Shown here: positions 1 to 14,689 of the stretch, piece by piece
Position numbering within the stretch: the stretch's first letter is position 1
Layout: each line of letters opens with the position of its first letter
NCBI RefSeq assembly: GCF_040412425.1
Contig: NC_089763.1
Location: forward strand, 51,806,087 to 51,870,086
DNA length: 64,000 nucleotides
Origin: Macrobrachium rosenbergii
Lineage: Eukaryota > Arthropoda > Malacostraca > Decapoda > Palaemonidae
Direction of reading: 5' to 3'
The notes under the pieces: generated by a model
What the model was told of the DNA's origin: nothing
What the model saw: only the letters and a program-made list of their open reading frames with translations
Database searches by the model: none
Position numbers and translations under genes: made by a program

Positions 1-231
1 ACAGGATATATACCGCTTCAGTCACTTTTACGCCAAGACAATCGCTCTCCTATCTACGCATTCTATCACAAGCTTCACTTTCACCATAAAATACTTTTAA
101 TTGATCCCAGAAAACAAATGATATTATAGTTTTACATTCAAACTTGCGATTGACGGCAATGACCTCTATAAGTCCCGCCATTTTCACACTTTTAGATACG
201 TTTGTCACTACTGGTAAAGCAGAAAAGTGGT

Positions 232-298
232 GTATATATATATGTGTGTGTGTGTGTATATATATACTATATATATTATATATTTATATTATAAATAT

Positions 299-364
<66 letters not shown>

Positions 365-606
365 TCGTATATATTCTCACAAAGTATATAATTTGAGTGA
401 ATTCCAGTTTTTGCAATAAATGTAGATAAAGGATCATTAAGAGAAAATCTATACTTTTAATCCTTGCAAAGCTCAGTCTTGGCTACGTTTAACTGATAAA
501 TCGATAACAAGTATCGCTCCTCCGATACGCAAAGTCAGTCACGCGAGTCACGGTGATTGACCATAATGAGTATGACGCTTAACATCCAAGTTTATTGGAT
601 AACTGA

Positions 607-653
<47 letters not shown>
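232..653. repeat. (TA)n/(GT)n at 232-362 and (CT)n at 610-653
   Basis: Two separate microsatellites. The unique sequence between them shows no recognisable feature. Confidence 0.95.
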
Positions 654-655
<2 letters not shown>

Positions 656-1475
656 GTCAGTGTGTGTCCGTATATGGTGTACTTTCTAATCCTTTTTCCT
701 CTATCTGACTAATGTTTTTACTGTATGCATCAGTCTACAGTACGGTTTTTCAGTCACCTCTAACCCCGAATGCATAATTTACTTCAAATTAAATGCGTTA
801 TTAGATACGACTGAGTGGAAAAAAAGGTACTTAATAAACGATTATAATATCGTTTCTCCATTCACTGTGTTCATTGTGCTTTGTGGCTTGTTAAACTTAT
901 AAGAAGACTGTAACGAAACATTTACAGTTTGTAGGTTGAGACCCACAATGCTCAGCGGAGATGCGACACCGGAGGACCAGCTGTCTTTCTTATCTTCCAC
1001 AATACGAAATCATGAATTGATAACGGCGGAATAAGCAAGGATGCCACGTGTGAACTATTGATTATTGGCCATTTATCAAAATTGCTTGGCAAAGCGCTCG
1101 CTCGCCAACAACTATTCAAACTGACGGCAGCACGCAACCGGCCTCCCTCGCTGATTTATGGCCGCGTTCTTTTCGGAAAAACGGATTTCGTCAAATGCTG
1201 GATTCATCGCAGTTGCTTCTCGTCGAGCGCTGTTTGGACAAAAGGAGATTTTCTAAATTGCTGCCGCTCATGAAGATCTGTTCACGCAAAGGATGCTATT
1301 GACGCATTCGTCACTTTTATAGATTTCTGGTGTCCCGCATGGTTGTCAGAATCGGGATATTGTTCATTTCGTGGATTTGGAATCAGCCATCATTTACTGT
1401 TTTTACTTACCGAGTTGTTTCAAAGTGAAATATAAATTAAATTGGGCAACCCTAGTTGTTTATTGTTGTTTATTG

Positions 1476-1958
<483 letters not shown>

Positions 1959-2740
1959 TTTACACATATAATGTATATAGTGTATGTATACTATACATGT
2001 AGAGTACCGGATTAATTACTAAGAAACGGCTTTTCGTAAAGAACAAGCGTAGAACTGAAAAAACTTACAAGAGTCATGTTGAAGAATCTCATTTTACAAA
2101 TTAAATATCAAGCAAAAAATTTATAGGCTTAAACAAAATAGATATATACACCGGTAACAAAAATTCGTATGATGTGACTGTGATGAATACCACCAGCATA
2201 ATCATCATCATCATGATCATCTCAGTCTCTGTTGCTGCTGAAGTAAATAAAAAATACAAGTAAGAAAGATATCCCAGAAGGCGACTGTTTTCTTTATCCC
2301 TAAAAAGGTAGCGAAAGATTATTACGACCCGAAGGACTAAAGGGAACCATTCCTTCGGAAGTCCTGATTCCCGATATCAGCGTTCGTGACCGGCGCTGAT
2401 TTCTGGTCTTATTTTATTCATTGGGCAAAGCCTAAGAACCGAATGAGAGAGAAAAGAAGGAAAAGAAACATTTCTACATTAAGAACCATCATTTTATGGA
2501 ATGGAATACAATTTCATCCTCGTCAATCTTAGAAATGCCCTCCTGTAAAAGCTAGAAGCTCTCTCTTTATCCATAGACATTAACATTGGAAAGTTTAAAG
2601 GAGGCATTAAAACTAAAACGTTTTTCGTCCTCATGATAAGATATTTATGGCTTGCCCAAAACATAAACACGCACACGCACATATTTTCTGTCTGTCTGTC
2701 TGTCTCTATCTATCCATCTGTCTATCTACCTATATATAAA

Positions 2741-2807
2741 TAATATATATAAATATATTATATATACATATATATATGTATGTATATACATGTGTATATA
2801 TATACAC

Positions 2808-2847
<40 letters not shown>

Positions 2848-2875
2848 GGGTATATATATATATATATATACATAT
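2741..2875. repeat. Compound (TA)n/(TATG)n array
   Basis: TA repeats with palindromic ACATGTGTATATATATACACATGT inside; strongly self-complementary. Confidence 0.95.
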
Positions 2876-3700
2876 CTACACAGATAACACTTCTGTTGAA
2901 GAAAACCACTTATCAAGAGAGGAAAAGATGTTCTCCAAACGAAAGAGAATTTTCCACATACAAGAATTCCTATCTTATTCTCAGTGTGAGATACAGGAAG
3001 CCGATCCCTAAAAATTTTATCAAATTCGAGCGCTAAACTTATTTTTCTTACCAAGAATTTCATGACATTTTGGCTCTTAAAAATAAATTAAAAAAACACA
3101 CAAAGCACACTTGTGATGTAAGTCATTGCTTGATATGTAAATTATATGTTTTTGTTAAAATTTTTCTTTTATGCATCCACTCTACGAAAGTTGTTCTTTG
3201 AAATTCATTTTTACATACGTTTACGTCAGCATCTTATTTCAGAACTTTTATATTTACGTCCATTCTAACTTTAGGCCGTATTTCTCATTTCTAACAGTTA
3301 TTACAGTTACAACAGTGTAATCGCTATTTTGTCTGTATTATAAACAAATATTTTAACTATATACACTTTCTCTTCATTGCGCGTACTGTATTTGTCTTCC
3401 TGATTTTGTATAATTTGACTGAATCCTTTTCATGTCTGTTTCAAATAACCCATTACCCAGTAATAGGAGATTAATAATTGTTTTTACCCATCAGTTCATT
3501 AGCTTCATGCTATTTTAATACCATTTATTTTCTACGTTCGCGTCCTAAGCGAGAACTTATACTGATTTGCATTCGTTCTTAAGAACAATTATACACATTA
3601 TTTTAGATGATGAAATGTTGTCCATGGTCGGTCAACCCATCATCTCGCTGAACCAATTCTACTAGGTAGTGAGTTTTATCATCCCAAAAATACTCATTTC

Positions 3701-3967
<267 letters not shown>

Positions 3968-4889
3968 ATTTCTTAAAGTCTTCATACCGGAAAAATATTA
4001 CATACGTGAAGCGCATTACCGTGGATATTAATTTCGTGTTAATCCTTTCCATTCACAGTTAGGACAATGTGTGATGAGTTTTTTAATACTCTTGAACACA
4101 AAGAAAACAACGAAAATTACGAAAATGCTCGCCAGCATTCACACATTGTTAAAATAACTTACAGTTTAGTAATATTATTCTCATGTTACTGCAGTCAGGT
4201 CACAAAGCTATTGATTTATAATCGGCGTGTGACATTCAGCGGCCGAGTATTAGTTACTAAAGGCTTTCTTGAAATGTGCATTCTGGTGTCAGAATTGAAT
4301 AAAGAACGGAATACTATAGCACAAACTGATTTCCAGCGAAGAAGAAAGATTTGAATGATCCAGCAAGGCCGTGTTGCTAGCAAAGTAACGCAACAGTCGC
4401 CAAAGAGAAGATAGAGAAGAAAAATCTTTGTTAGTTGGATAATTTTCTGACCCTCTGTCAACGCTTTATTGATTCCGGTGATGTTCTTACATGCCTCCGT
4501 CATGCTCTGTCCATGATAATTTGGCCTAATTGACGGAAATAGGCTGTCATTACTTATGCAAACGTAATTGTGTCTGTATGTATGTATGTATGATGTTTGT
4601 ATGTATGTATGTATGTATCTTCTCTTTTTTTACGTAAGACTGTTTTTCAAGTTAAATACGATGTTGTGCTGATGACGCTGCAGTCTGACGCTTGAGCCGT
4701 TGTCGTACAGCTGGCAATAACGACGTCGGCAAATCTTTGACCCACATTTACCAGAAATTTAATTGACGAATTTCTTCGCAAATTATGCACTGTTGTGTTT
4801 TCAGTTCGTAATATCTCGCTAGAAAACCCTTATTCCCGTTTTTAATTATTTGTTAACATCCTACTGTTTGGGAGACTTTAAGCACTGTA

Positions 4890-5185
4890 AATGTGGTTTG
4901 TCCCTTTGAAGTCTTATGTAATTGCAAATATTTTTGGTCCACAAACTTTATTTAATTAAAGATCATTTTGAACCATTCAAATGTATGCAAATGTAAGTAT
5001 TTTTGGACATGGAAGTTTGTGCATCTAGAAACAGAGTTTACGTCTACGAAGCTTTACGTAACTATAAATACTGCTTGCGCCTATGAAATATCATATAATT
5101 GTAAGTATTCTTGTGATCATAAAGCCTTGTATTTGGAAATTGCTTGCTTTTATGAAATTTTGCTCAACTGCTAATACTGGTTTAT
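4890..5185 (+). repeat. Degenerate tandem repeat
   Basis: Five related blocks of the form TATGAAGTTTTAYGTAATTGTAAATATT begin near 4905, 4975, 5045, 5085 and 5150, at uneven spacings of about 40-70 bp. The 68-codon frame here is probably an effect of the repeat. Confidence 0.45.
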
Positions 5186-5936
5186 AGACAGAAACTTACT
5201 TAACCATAAAAAAATTAACTGTTTGAGTGCAAGTATATTTTATTGAAATTTAAATGGGGTTTGCATGTGTAGATCTCTATACGAATAGACATATACTATA
5301 AACATTGTCCTCACTTTGAAGGAATAAATGGAGGAAAGGAATTTGAAACAAATGCCGAGAGAGAATTCAGTGAGAATTATAATCATTCGATCAGAATTCC
5401 ACTTTTAAAACGCCGATTTTCAGTGGTAGGCTCTTGACTTATCCTTTCCACACCTTACCACAACTGTTTTGGAGCAAGGGCCCGTGCTGGAACGAAACTA
5501 ACTGAATCTAAACCAAACTTCTTCCTGCCACAGGACCTTCCATCACAACCCACAGTATTCTAACATCTTCGAACATATCATAACTACCTCAGCATTTGGA
5601 GTTTGATAAAATTAAAGAAGAGCAGGCTCTTTGTTCATACATAAACGCCATCTTTCATCCAGGAGCTTTTTAAAAGACTCTGAGAGTTGTATTCAAATAA
5701 CGGTTTTCGTCTCGTCTCAGTCTGGTTGCTTTTGATGTTTTTCTTCTCGTGATTAGGAACAAACCGTAGATCTACGTATCTCCATTTTAATAATTTTTTT
5801 ATTTTTTGATAAATAAGATTTCTTTCTGTATTTCCCTTCACCTTCTCTTACTTGCTTACTGAACACCACATTCTTTAGAAGCTTGAATTTCAAGTCAATG
5901 GCCCATGTGGACTTGTTCCATATGAATAGGTGTTCA

Positions 5937-5951
5937 ATAATAATAATAATA

Positions 5952-5984
<33 letters not shown>

Positions 5985-5999
5985 TAATAATAATAATTA

Positions 6000-6071
<72 letters not shown>
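5937..6071. repeat. (AAT)n array
   Basis: Imperfect AAT/TAA trinucleotide array. Such arrays can be LINE tails, but no LINE body was recognised beside it. Confidence 0.95.
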
Positions 6072-6698
6072 TCCAAAAGCATTTCAAGTTTATCTATTTT
6101 CCATCTGGTTGTAAACTCCGTCGGGAGTTTTATGTCATTTTTTATATTATTATTGTTATTTATAACCTTGTGCTCCTCTGCCTTTTGGCCGTTCATAAAT
6201 TCGGTAATTTGGAAGACAGAACTTCGAAATTGAAACAATAGGACAATGGTGGGAAAAAAAGTTCCAAAGTAATGCTTATATTATTCCAATGCCCAGTGCA
6301 CATGAGAATAAACAGACTCTAAATTCTGCACTGCGGTCCAGCAAAAACCCTCAATGGACTGTTTTCATAATATTTATAACCACTATATATCGAGTTGTGT
6401 TACAGTGCAGATTGAACACGAAATTTCTCGCTCTCCAACGGTTTAAATGTTTATTTTGTTCGATAACGTAAAATACTAAAAGTAAAATGGTCTAAACTAC
6501 AAGTTTTTTATGTTAGTTTTAATAGTCGTGAATGATTGTACAGTATTAAGATCAACAACAAAAGGAATATAAAAGACTTTTCATAATAGAAAAGGTTCCT
6601 TGGGATTTTAAGAAAAAAATGTGCAATTTGCCTCCCATCCACGAAAAAATTAGATAAAAACTGAGTTCTTGTTTGCAATACACACAAGCAATATATAT

Positions 6699-6928
<230 letters not shown>

Positions 6929-7243
6929 ATGATGGCACAATAGACGAGAGCCGGCGTGACAAGCCAACAGGTAACCGAGCGTGACTCGCAACGCCTCAGA
7001 AATAAATCTCTGCTGCTAATGCGCGGGTAAAGAGAGCGTCTAATAATGTATCGCTCGTCAATGTTGACCGTTTGCAGCTGCCAAAACCGGATATATTAAA
7101 TCGTCAGCCACCCTCACAAATATAGAAATAGAGGCGCTTAGCGTACGACGCCCATCTTTAACACCAGATGTCCCTCCCAATTCATAGTGGGTGTCATCTC
7201 CCCATTCATGGCATTCCATTCATATCCTCTGCCGTTGGCATGT

Positions 7244-7244
7244 T

Positions 7245-7304
<60 letters not shown>
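7244..7304. repeat. (GT)30 microsatellite
   Basis: Uninterrupted GT repeat in locally unique sequence. Confidence 0.97.
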
Positions 7305-7307
<3 letters not shown>

Positions 7308-7389
7308 ATTTGTGTGGAATATGCGGGTGTGAATGTGTGTTTGAGTGTGTTATTTTATTCAGTACCTGTAAAATCATGTTTACCTAAGT

Positions 7390-9439
7390 TCGTGAAAATA
7401 ATGTCCATCATAGATCAACAGAAAAGTATATTTTTATATTTATAATGCTTCAGTAGTATACATGGGGAGATTTACATTTTAAGCGTTGTATTTGCTATGG
7501 ACACAATATCAGTGCCTTTGGCTGGACAAAAATTTTTTTTTTTTAATTAATATTTAATAAGCATCTCAGAACTTGACTTGTTACTGGACTTAGTGAAGTT
7601 TCTAAAAAAAAAAACTGCACCGTTATCTTAAGTAAATAAGATGACAATTATAATAAGGCTTTATTCCGACTGTTTCGTTATTGTTATTATGCTTATTAAC
7701 CCCTTATTGAGTTAAAAAAAAATAAACCTGTTTTTTTACTCGTTCCTATTAGTAAACCTGGTGCCTATATAATGTTCCCTGCTAATGGGATAATACCAAA
7801 TTACAACATTCTAAAGGACACATTGGTAAACGGACTGCTAAACCAAACACAAAAACATTGAATTGAGTATCAGAAACGGACATCAAAATGAGGACTAATG
7901 GAATAATAATCAAAAAGATAAGAAAATAAGAAATAACATTCTATAAATTTATAGAAATCCAAGAGAATTTTTACCAGTCATAGTATTCGATATGACTTCT
8001 CTACTGACACCTGTAAGGAGTGTACTTCTTTTGTAATAGTCTCAGAATACAAAAGAAAAACAAGTGTAAAAAAATAAGGATGACGAATGAAGTGTCTGTG
8101 CATTGAAGAAGGAAAATGATCCGTCCTCATCGCAGCGAATTTTTTTCAATGGACACGAGCGCGCGTTTGATCGCCGCGTGCACAGCTTACGCCCTGGATT
8201 TGCACAGCAATGTAACGACCATGTAGGTAAGGGCTCGGGGGTGTACTGTAGACGCGTGTTGTACGTGTGCGTGTCGTGTGTGTATGTGTGCGCGTCGAAG
8301 TGGGGGCGTGCGTGCGTGTATGTACATCAATTATTCAAATAAAAGCCAGTGATTGGGCGCAGGTGAGGGACTTTTGAGGGCCGTGTATGCTCCTATTGTT
8401 ACCTGAGGGCGGAGGAACATTACGAGTCTCCCTCTCCCCTTTTTTCGGAGGGCAAGCAGGTGACTGGCATGCCTCCGTACAGGCGAAGTGCGCATGCGCC
8501 ACAGGTCGGCTGGACGGTGCGGAAATCTATATCATAATCACAGGAAGTTTTTTTCTATACAAATTGGAGTGATTGATCAAGAGAGGTGATGCGGACAGAA
8601 ACATACTAAACGGACGAAGAGGAAAAGAGAGTCAATGGAGAGTAAGTGGAAAATTAGCAGACAGACAAACTTACTGTCTGACTCGAGGTCAACTTAAAAA
8701 ATGTAAATAATCGCTGGTATAGGAGTAACGGAGTGGTCAACGTATGGGTAACATTTTCATATTACCTGCAATTTGTTGTCATGAATGAATAATCTGCACA
8801 AATATGGCTTGCTCATTTATAATCTTTTCTTTCTTTCTTTAGATCTTCAGCAAACATATTTTTGTCTCGGCTGTTGTATCTTAAACATTTCCCCTTTTTC
8901 GTCATTCTAATTTGGGGACATTTTTCAATTTATCAGCCTGCACATGTAATAGTTCTCTCAAAGCCTTGCCAACCTCAATCAACATCTCAGGCTGGTTTTT
9001 TTTTTTTTTTTTTTTTCTTTTCATGTTCCCGAAAATGTGCTTCAATAGGCTCATTCAGTAATCCTTTCCCCTACCTAACCATACAAAGTCAAATCGAAGC
9101 CTTCTGTCTGATAGACTATTCTGTTTCTAAATTTCTAAATTTTGTTGTTTTGTCTTTTACATGATATTTTTAGTTTCCCTGATATAAATAAACCTCGTAG
9201 TGGACCGCAAACAAACAAGAAATGTTAACCTTCAATGTTTCATAAAAAAAAGAATTACCAGTATATCATTTGACCTGTTTTTCCAAATTTTGCACCTATT
9301 GAAGATAGCGGAACGACAGGTTAGGTTATGCATGTAAGTGGTAAGCTAGACTAACTGTAGACTTCTTTTTGTCTAAAGCCATCCACTTTTGGGGTCACTC
9401 TCGGCAGATTGTCGGGGACATTTGAAGCTTGCTAATTTG

Positions 9440-9440
<1 letters not shown>
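7390..9440. other. Unassigned stretch with a GC/GT-rich patch
   Basis: AT-rich unique DNA without a recognised gene. A CpG- and GT-rich patch at 8140-8340 contains a good donor-like sequence (TAG/GTAAGG at about 8224), but no coding exon could be supported. Confidence 0.5.
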
Positions 9441-9660
<220 letters not shown>

Positions 9661-10235
9661 TTATGCCCATGTACTTTTCCTTGGCCCCAGAAGACTTTGC
9701 TCCCAGGTACACGGCATGATGGGCATGGAGAGATCCGCAGACCTAGCAAACGTGAGCTGAGAGCTTCATTACTCAGGAACGGTGCCCTCTTGGCTTATTG
9801 CACTTTTATAGGGGGGTGTAAGGCTGCCACTCCATACACACACACGCATACACATATATAGATATATATAAATAAATATATATATAGATATATAATTGTG
9901 TATACAGATATAAAATATATATGAACATATATACATATAAATATATATCAATATGTCTACGCTACTCACGGGAGTTTGCGCGCGTATAAGCAGACATGTA
10001 TAGAGGCGGAAACGCATCAACGTGCCGTCAATAGGAAGTTATATTTATGCATTTTTGCATCACTAGATGCTCACGTAGGCATGAATGGAAAAGAGAGAAT
10101 TAGCAATAGCGGTGTACGGAAACGAGCACGAGCAACTCCGTGCAGGTGTGTCTGTGTACGAATGATCTACATATCTGGGCGTGTACGTCATTATGGCAGA
10201 AAGGGTTTCGCAAGAGGAAAAAGATTGAGCGAAAC

Positions 10236-10237
<2 letters not shown>

Positions 10238-10290
<53 letters not shown>
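10238..10290. repeat. (GA)n microsatellite
   Basis: Uninterrupted GA run of 53 bp. Confidence 0.97.
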
Positions 10291-10294
<4 letters not shown>

Positions 10295-10693
10295 GGGAGT
10301 CGATGATAACTGTCACGCAATTGGCAGTTGGCCACTTAATAGTTACTGGACAATAGGAGGCTCGTGGGTGTGTGCGCTGCTGTCTCCACATACGCGGTTC
10401 GGCTTGCATCCGTCTGCCGGTCTGTTTGTCTGTCTGTCTGTCTCTCTCTGGATTCTATTCATTTTTTATGACAGCCCTCCCTGATTTGTCACTTGTATGA
10501 CGTAACTATTTGTCCTCTTTATTTTTTTATTTTTACGCTGCTTGTTAATGGTTTTTCTATAAACCCTTTTCCAGTTGATGCTACTGTCGTTTCCCATTTG
10601 ATTTATCGACTGAAATCTAACAGTTGCCGCTTTATTTTTCTCCGGCTTCTATTTCATTCCATGGCTACCGAAACTGTACTGATATACAGTACG

Positions 10694-10701
10694 TATATAT
10701 A

Positions 10702-10759
<58 letters not shown>

Positions 10760-10961
10760 TAAGAAATCAAAAAAGTAAGCGCGTGATTTTGTTTATTAGC
10801 TGAAGCCACCGGGAAAATTCAAATTGAAAGGACAGAGTGCCAAGTACTTTCGTGTATTTTAACACATCTTCGGGGCACAGAGATGTGTTAAAATACACGA
10901 AAGTACTTGGCACTCTGTCCTTTCATTTTGAACTTTCCCAGTGGCTTCAGCTAATATATAT

Positions 10962-11047
<86 letters not shown>

Positions 11048-11070
11048 ATGTATATATATGTATATATGTG
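10694..11070. repeat. (TA)n arrays on both sides of the long hairpin
   Basis: (TA)n at 10694-10756 and (TA)n(TG)n at 10956-11070. The second begins exactly where the hairpin's right arm ends. Confidence 0.95.
10795..10955. repeat. Long near-perfect hairpin with hammerhead-ribozyme-like arms
   Basis: The 75-bp arms 10795-10869 and 10881-10955 are inverted copies with few mismatches around an 11-bp loop, with (TA)n arrays close to one side and directly adjoining the other. The right arm reads as a hammerhead-like fold: stem I GGGGCA (10872-10877) with TGTCCT (10916-10921), a degenerate core CAGAGA for CUGANGA, stem II GTGT/ACAC (10885-10898), GAAA (10899-10902), stem III AGT/ACT and a C at the cleavage position (10915). 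The left arm on the minus strand has CCGAAGA (10873-10867) for the core. Penelope-like elements carry such ribozymes; that origin is inferred. Confidence 0.6.
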
Positions 11071-11296
11071 TTTACAAAAGATAATAATAAATCCGCTCAA
11101 CACTCATCCCCGGATACGAATAAATTAACAATTATCACGGTAGATATTCAGATATTCACTTATCTATTCTGGTATTTTGACTGATGACGTGCCCTATTCT
11201 GCAATTCAAAAAGTGACACGGAAAATTCTTAGGGCACTTTCAGCCACACGATACTCTCGAGTACTACCAAAGCATTACTTCCGTAACTTGTGCTGA

Positions 11297-11605
11297 AGGA
11301 GGGTAGTGCCGTCAGTGTACCACATGCGGTTCACTGTAGGCATTACTTAAGGTTCTTTGCAGCGTCCCTTCGGCCCCTAGATGCAACCTCTTTCATTCTT
11401 TTTATTGTACCTCCGTTCATAATCGTTTTCTTTCTTACTTTCCAGCCTCTCTAACAATTGATCCATAGTGCAACTAAGTAGTTTTCCTCCTGTTGCACCT
11501 TTCAAATCTTTTTACTGTCCATTTCCGTTTCTGCGCTGAATGACCTCATAGGTCCCAGCGCTTGGACAATGGCCTAAATTCTATACTCTATTCTATTTTA
11601 TCCCA
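11297..11605 (-). repeat. Dispersed repeat family R2, second copy
   Basis: Reverse-complement homologue of 12446-13012 without the SINE. It retains the stretch CTTAAGTAATGCCTACAGTG-like that is lost or altered in the other copy. Confidence 0.8.
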
Positions 11606-11949
11606 GTTTTATTACACTACACTGCAGTCAGGTATCATTTATTGCACCCCGTGTATTTTTCATAAATAACGAAGTAAGGTATTTGTTCCTTAGTTTAACA
11701 ACTTTGATGAGCTGATGCGTTCAAAATGCTAAGTAGCTTTTGCATCGGTATATAACTTTCGAATGAGAAGCCAGGACCATAAAAATTCGGTATTGGAGAA
11801 ATTAACAAGCAATTATTGTTGTTAAGACTATCAAGGCTTTGCTGGTTACATGCATATTGAAACCAGTCGGTTATCGCAGTCCAGATTTTGAATTACTGGA
11901 AAGGGTACCACAGGAGGCAGGTTTGGTGTCAGTTAAGAACATAAAACTA

Positions 11950-11952
<3 letters not shown>

Positions 11953-11983
<31 letters not shown>
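11953..11983. repeat. (CT)n microsatellite
   Basis: Pure CT run. A similar (CT)n run lies at 13418-13453. Confidence 0.95.
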
Positions 11984-11988
<5 letters not shown>

Positions 11989-12445
11989 CTTCGTTTTTTT
12001 CAAACTGAGTTGCTCTTCTCATTTCGTTATTATACATCATTCAGGATAAGTAAAAGGTCAGTTACCTTCTCAGCCTAAGGGACAGTTGAAGATTTTCAAG
12101 GTCATCCAAGTTAAACCTTTGTTCTTTTTCTTTTCAATTCAGTACTCGTATTAGCAAGTGTCATTACCATTCATATTTTTTTTTAAATCACCGAATTTTG
12201 TTATATGAATCGCTGAGGAGTAAAAATGAAACTGTAGTTGCCATTCATGAAAAATAATTATTCTTGAAATCCTTGGGACTGACGAAAAGTATGCTGGTCA
12301 AGCAACATTTGCCTATTTGTATATTCAAAGCTCCTGCTCTTTTTATGCACACATCTGAAATGAGTCATAGTGTAAGAAATCACTGGAATTCCGTATATGA
12401 AAAGTTATTATTTCTTCTATGATTTATAGATTGATTTATAGATTT

Positions 12446-13012
12446 TAGGCATACATGCCATGCACTAGGGCAACTAAGGCCATTCAGCGCTCAAACGAAA
12501 ATTGACAGTGAAAAGGTTTGAACGATGTAACAGGAGGAAAACCTCGCAGTTGCACTATGAATCAATTGTTAGGAGAGGATGGACAGTTAGATGGAAGAAA
12601 GAGAATATGAACGGAGGTCGAGTAAAAGGAATGAAAGCAGTTGCAACTAGGGGCCGAAGGGACGCTGCAAAGAACCTTTGCATGAGGTGCACTTTAAGTT
12701 AAGTATACCTTTGTTTAACCAGACCACAGAGCTGACTAACAGCTCTTCTGGGGCTGGCCCGAAGGATTAGATTTACTTTATGTGGCTAAGAACTAATTGG
12801 TTACCTAGCAACGGGACTACAACTTATTGTGGAATCCGAACCACATTATAACGAGAAATGAATTTCTATCACCAGAAATAAATTTCTCCAATTCTTCATT
12901 GGCCGGTCGGAGAATCGAACGTGGGCCCAGCTGAGTGCTACCGAGAACGATACCAACCCCTCCAATGAGGAACTATGAGGTGCACTGACGGCACTAACCG
13001 CCTACGGGGTAT
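12446..13012 (+). repeat. Dispersed repeat family R2, copy interrupted by a SINE
   Basis: Shares with 11297-11605 (inverted) the blocks GGCCATTCAGCGCT, AACAGGAGGAAAAC, AGTTGCACTATG, ATCAATTGTTAG and GGGGCCGAAGGGACGCTGCA. The SINE at 12694-12974 splits it near its 3' end. No conserved open frame is apparent. Confidence 0.8.
12694..12974 (-). mobile_element. tRNA-derived SINE, copy 2, nested
   Basis: Same family as copy 1, with a B-box GTTCGATTC on the minus strand. It is flanked by a perfect 12-bp target-site duplication ATGAGGTGCACT (12682-12693 and 12975-12986) and lies inside another dispersed repeat (12446-13012), which becomes continuous when the SINE and one duplication are removed. Confidence 0.88.
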
Positions 13013-13415
13013 TTCTTCTATGACAATCTCCTTATACAGTATAAGAACACTATGCATTTCATTCAAATGCCCCTCCGTTATCTAACTATAACATTCTACT
13101 AACGGTAAACTACGACAGAAAGCTTCAAGACGTTTTTTATGTCGTCACGCTAGATTGGTCGTTTTTCTCTCATTTACATTTATCGTTTTTCTTTCCTTCG
13201 TCCTCCCCAACACCATTTAAAAACAGTGATATGAACGTTATGCAACGAACTCCCTGACGTCACCAAGTATGACACCCTGTTATGAACTCTAACCGAAAGA
13301 GACAATAGTTCAAAAACGGCAGAGACAAGACATGCAGAAAGAATGATCAATTTGTCGGTTATGGACAGTACAGTAATGCTGAGGATAATTTTCTGTGAGT
13401 TTTAAGAATACAGTT

Positions 13416-13456
<41 letters not shown>

Positions 13457-13975
13457 CGTTTCCCCTCGGGAGCCATTCAGTCACACCTCACTGGCCAAAG
13501 CACGTGCGCTGACCCCTTGGTCCTTTATCTCATTTCAAGATAATTAACACACAATTAGAATCTGGGTTCGATGTGTGATCAACTCTCCCCTCACACACTG
13601 TTTCTAATCCACCTGTCAACCCTCACCCTTCGATCCCCGTGTCCCCCTCAACCCCTCAGACCATTAGAGAAACCCCAGCCTCCCTCAGCAACCTCTCTCT
13701 CTCACTCTCTCTCTCCCCGAACCTCACAGCCTCGCGGGTTGGACTCGCGCTCGAGATACAACGTGATTGTTTGGGGTAATGGTTTGACTGAGCACTCGAC
13801 CATTGCGATCAAGGTCCCTCTACCTGTAATTACTGGGAGGGACACTCACTCACTCACTCGCACCAATTTCTCTGTGGGTAAGTTTGTGCGCGGTGTACGC
13901 GCAATAGTGCTTATACATATGTCATGGGTATTGTTTAATGATGATGGAACAAAGCGCTGATACATATATACACAA

Positions 13976-14110
<135 letters not shown>

Positions 14111-14408
14111 ATATGTAACGTAATTTTATTGTCCTTATATATTTAAGTCTGCTCTAGTGTGTGACTAATTATGAAGAGAGTTTTTATAGATTTTTAATGA
14201 TTTATATTTCAACGTAATTCAGTTTTAGTCCTTCAGTTCCTTCTATTAATTTTTTTTTTCAATTTTCCGTAGAATTCCCTGAGGATGTGATTATGAATTA
14301 CGAAATATACGCTGGAATGGAGAAAGTGTGAATCTCCGGCGTAATCCTGCCCTTGACTCTGTAGTTTGTGTACTCGTATGTGCACCGAGTCTGTCCCAGT
14401 TGTGAGAT

Positions 14409-14482
14409 ATATATATATACATATATATATATATGCATGCATATGTATATATAATATATATATATGTATATGTATATATGTA

Positions 14483-14531
<49 letters not shown>

Positions 14532-14572
14532 TCAAGCGTATATCAGTGATAAAAATTATACGTATCAGTGAT

Positions 14573-14649
<77 letters not shown>
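14409..14649. repeat. Two (TA)n arrays with a duplicated spacer
   Basis: TA arrays at 14409-14528 and 14576-14649. The spacer carries CGTATATCAGTGATAAAA and CGTATCAGTGATAAAA in tandem. Confidence 0.9.
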
Positions 14650-14651
<2 letters not shown>

Positions 14652-14689
14652 TTGTTAATCATACATGCGCAACATTTTATTTCTACACA

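Noticed and set aside
4671..4700. Further CTGATGA occurrences (for example 4673, 11180, 18041 and 51325) as hammerhead cores
   Set aside because: None is followed by a pairable stem II and GAAA.
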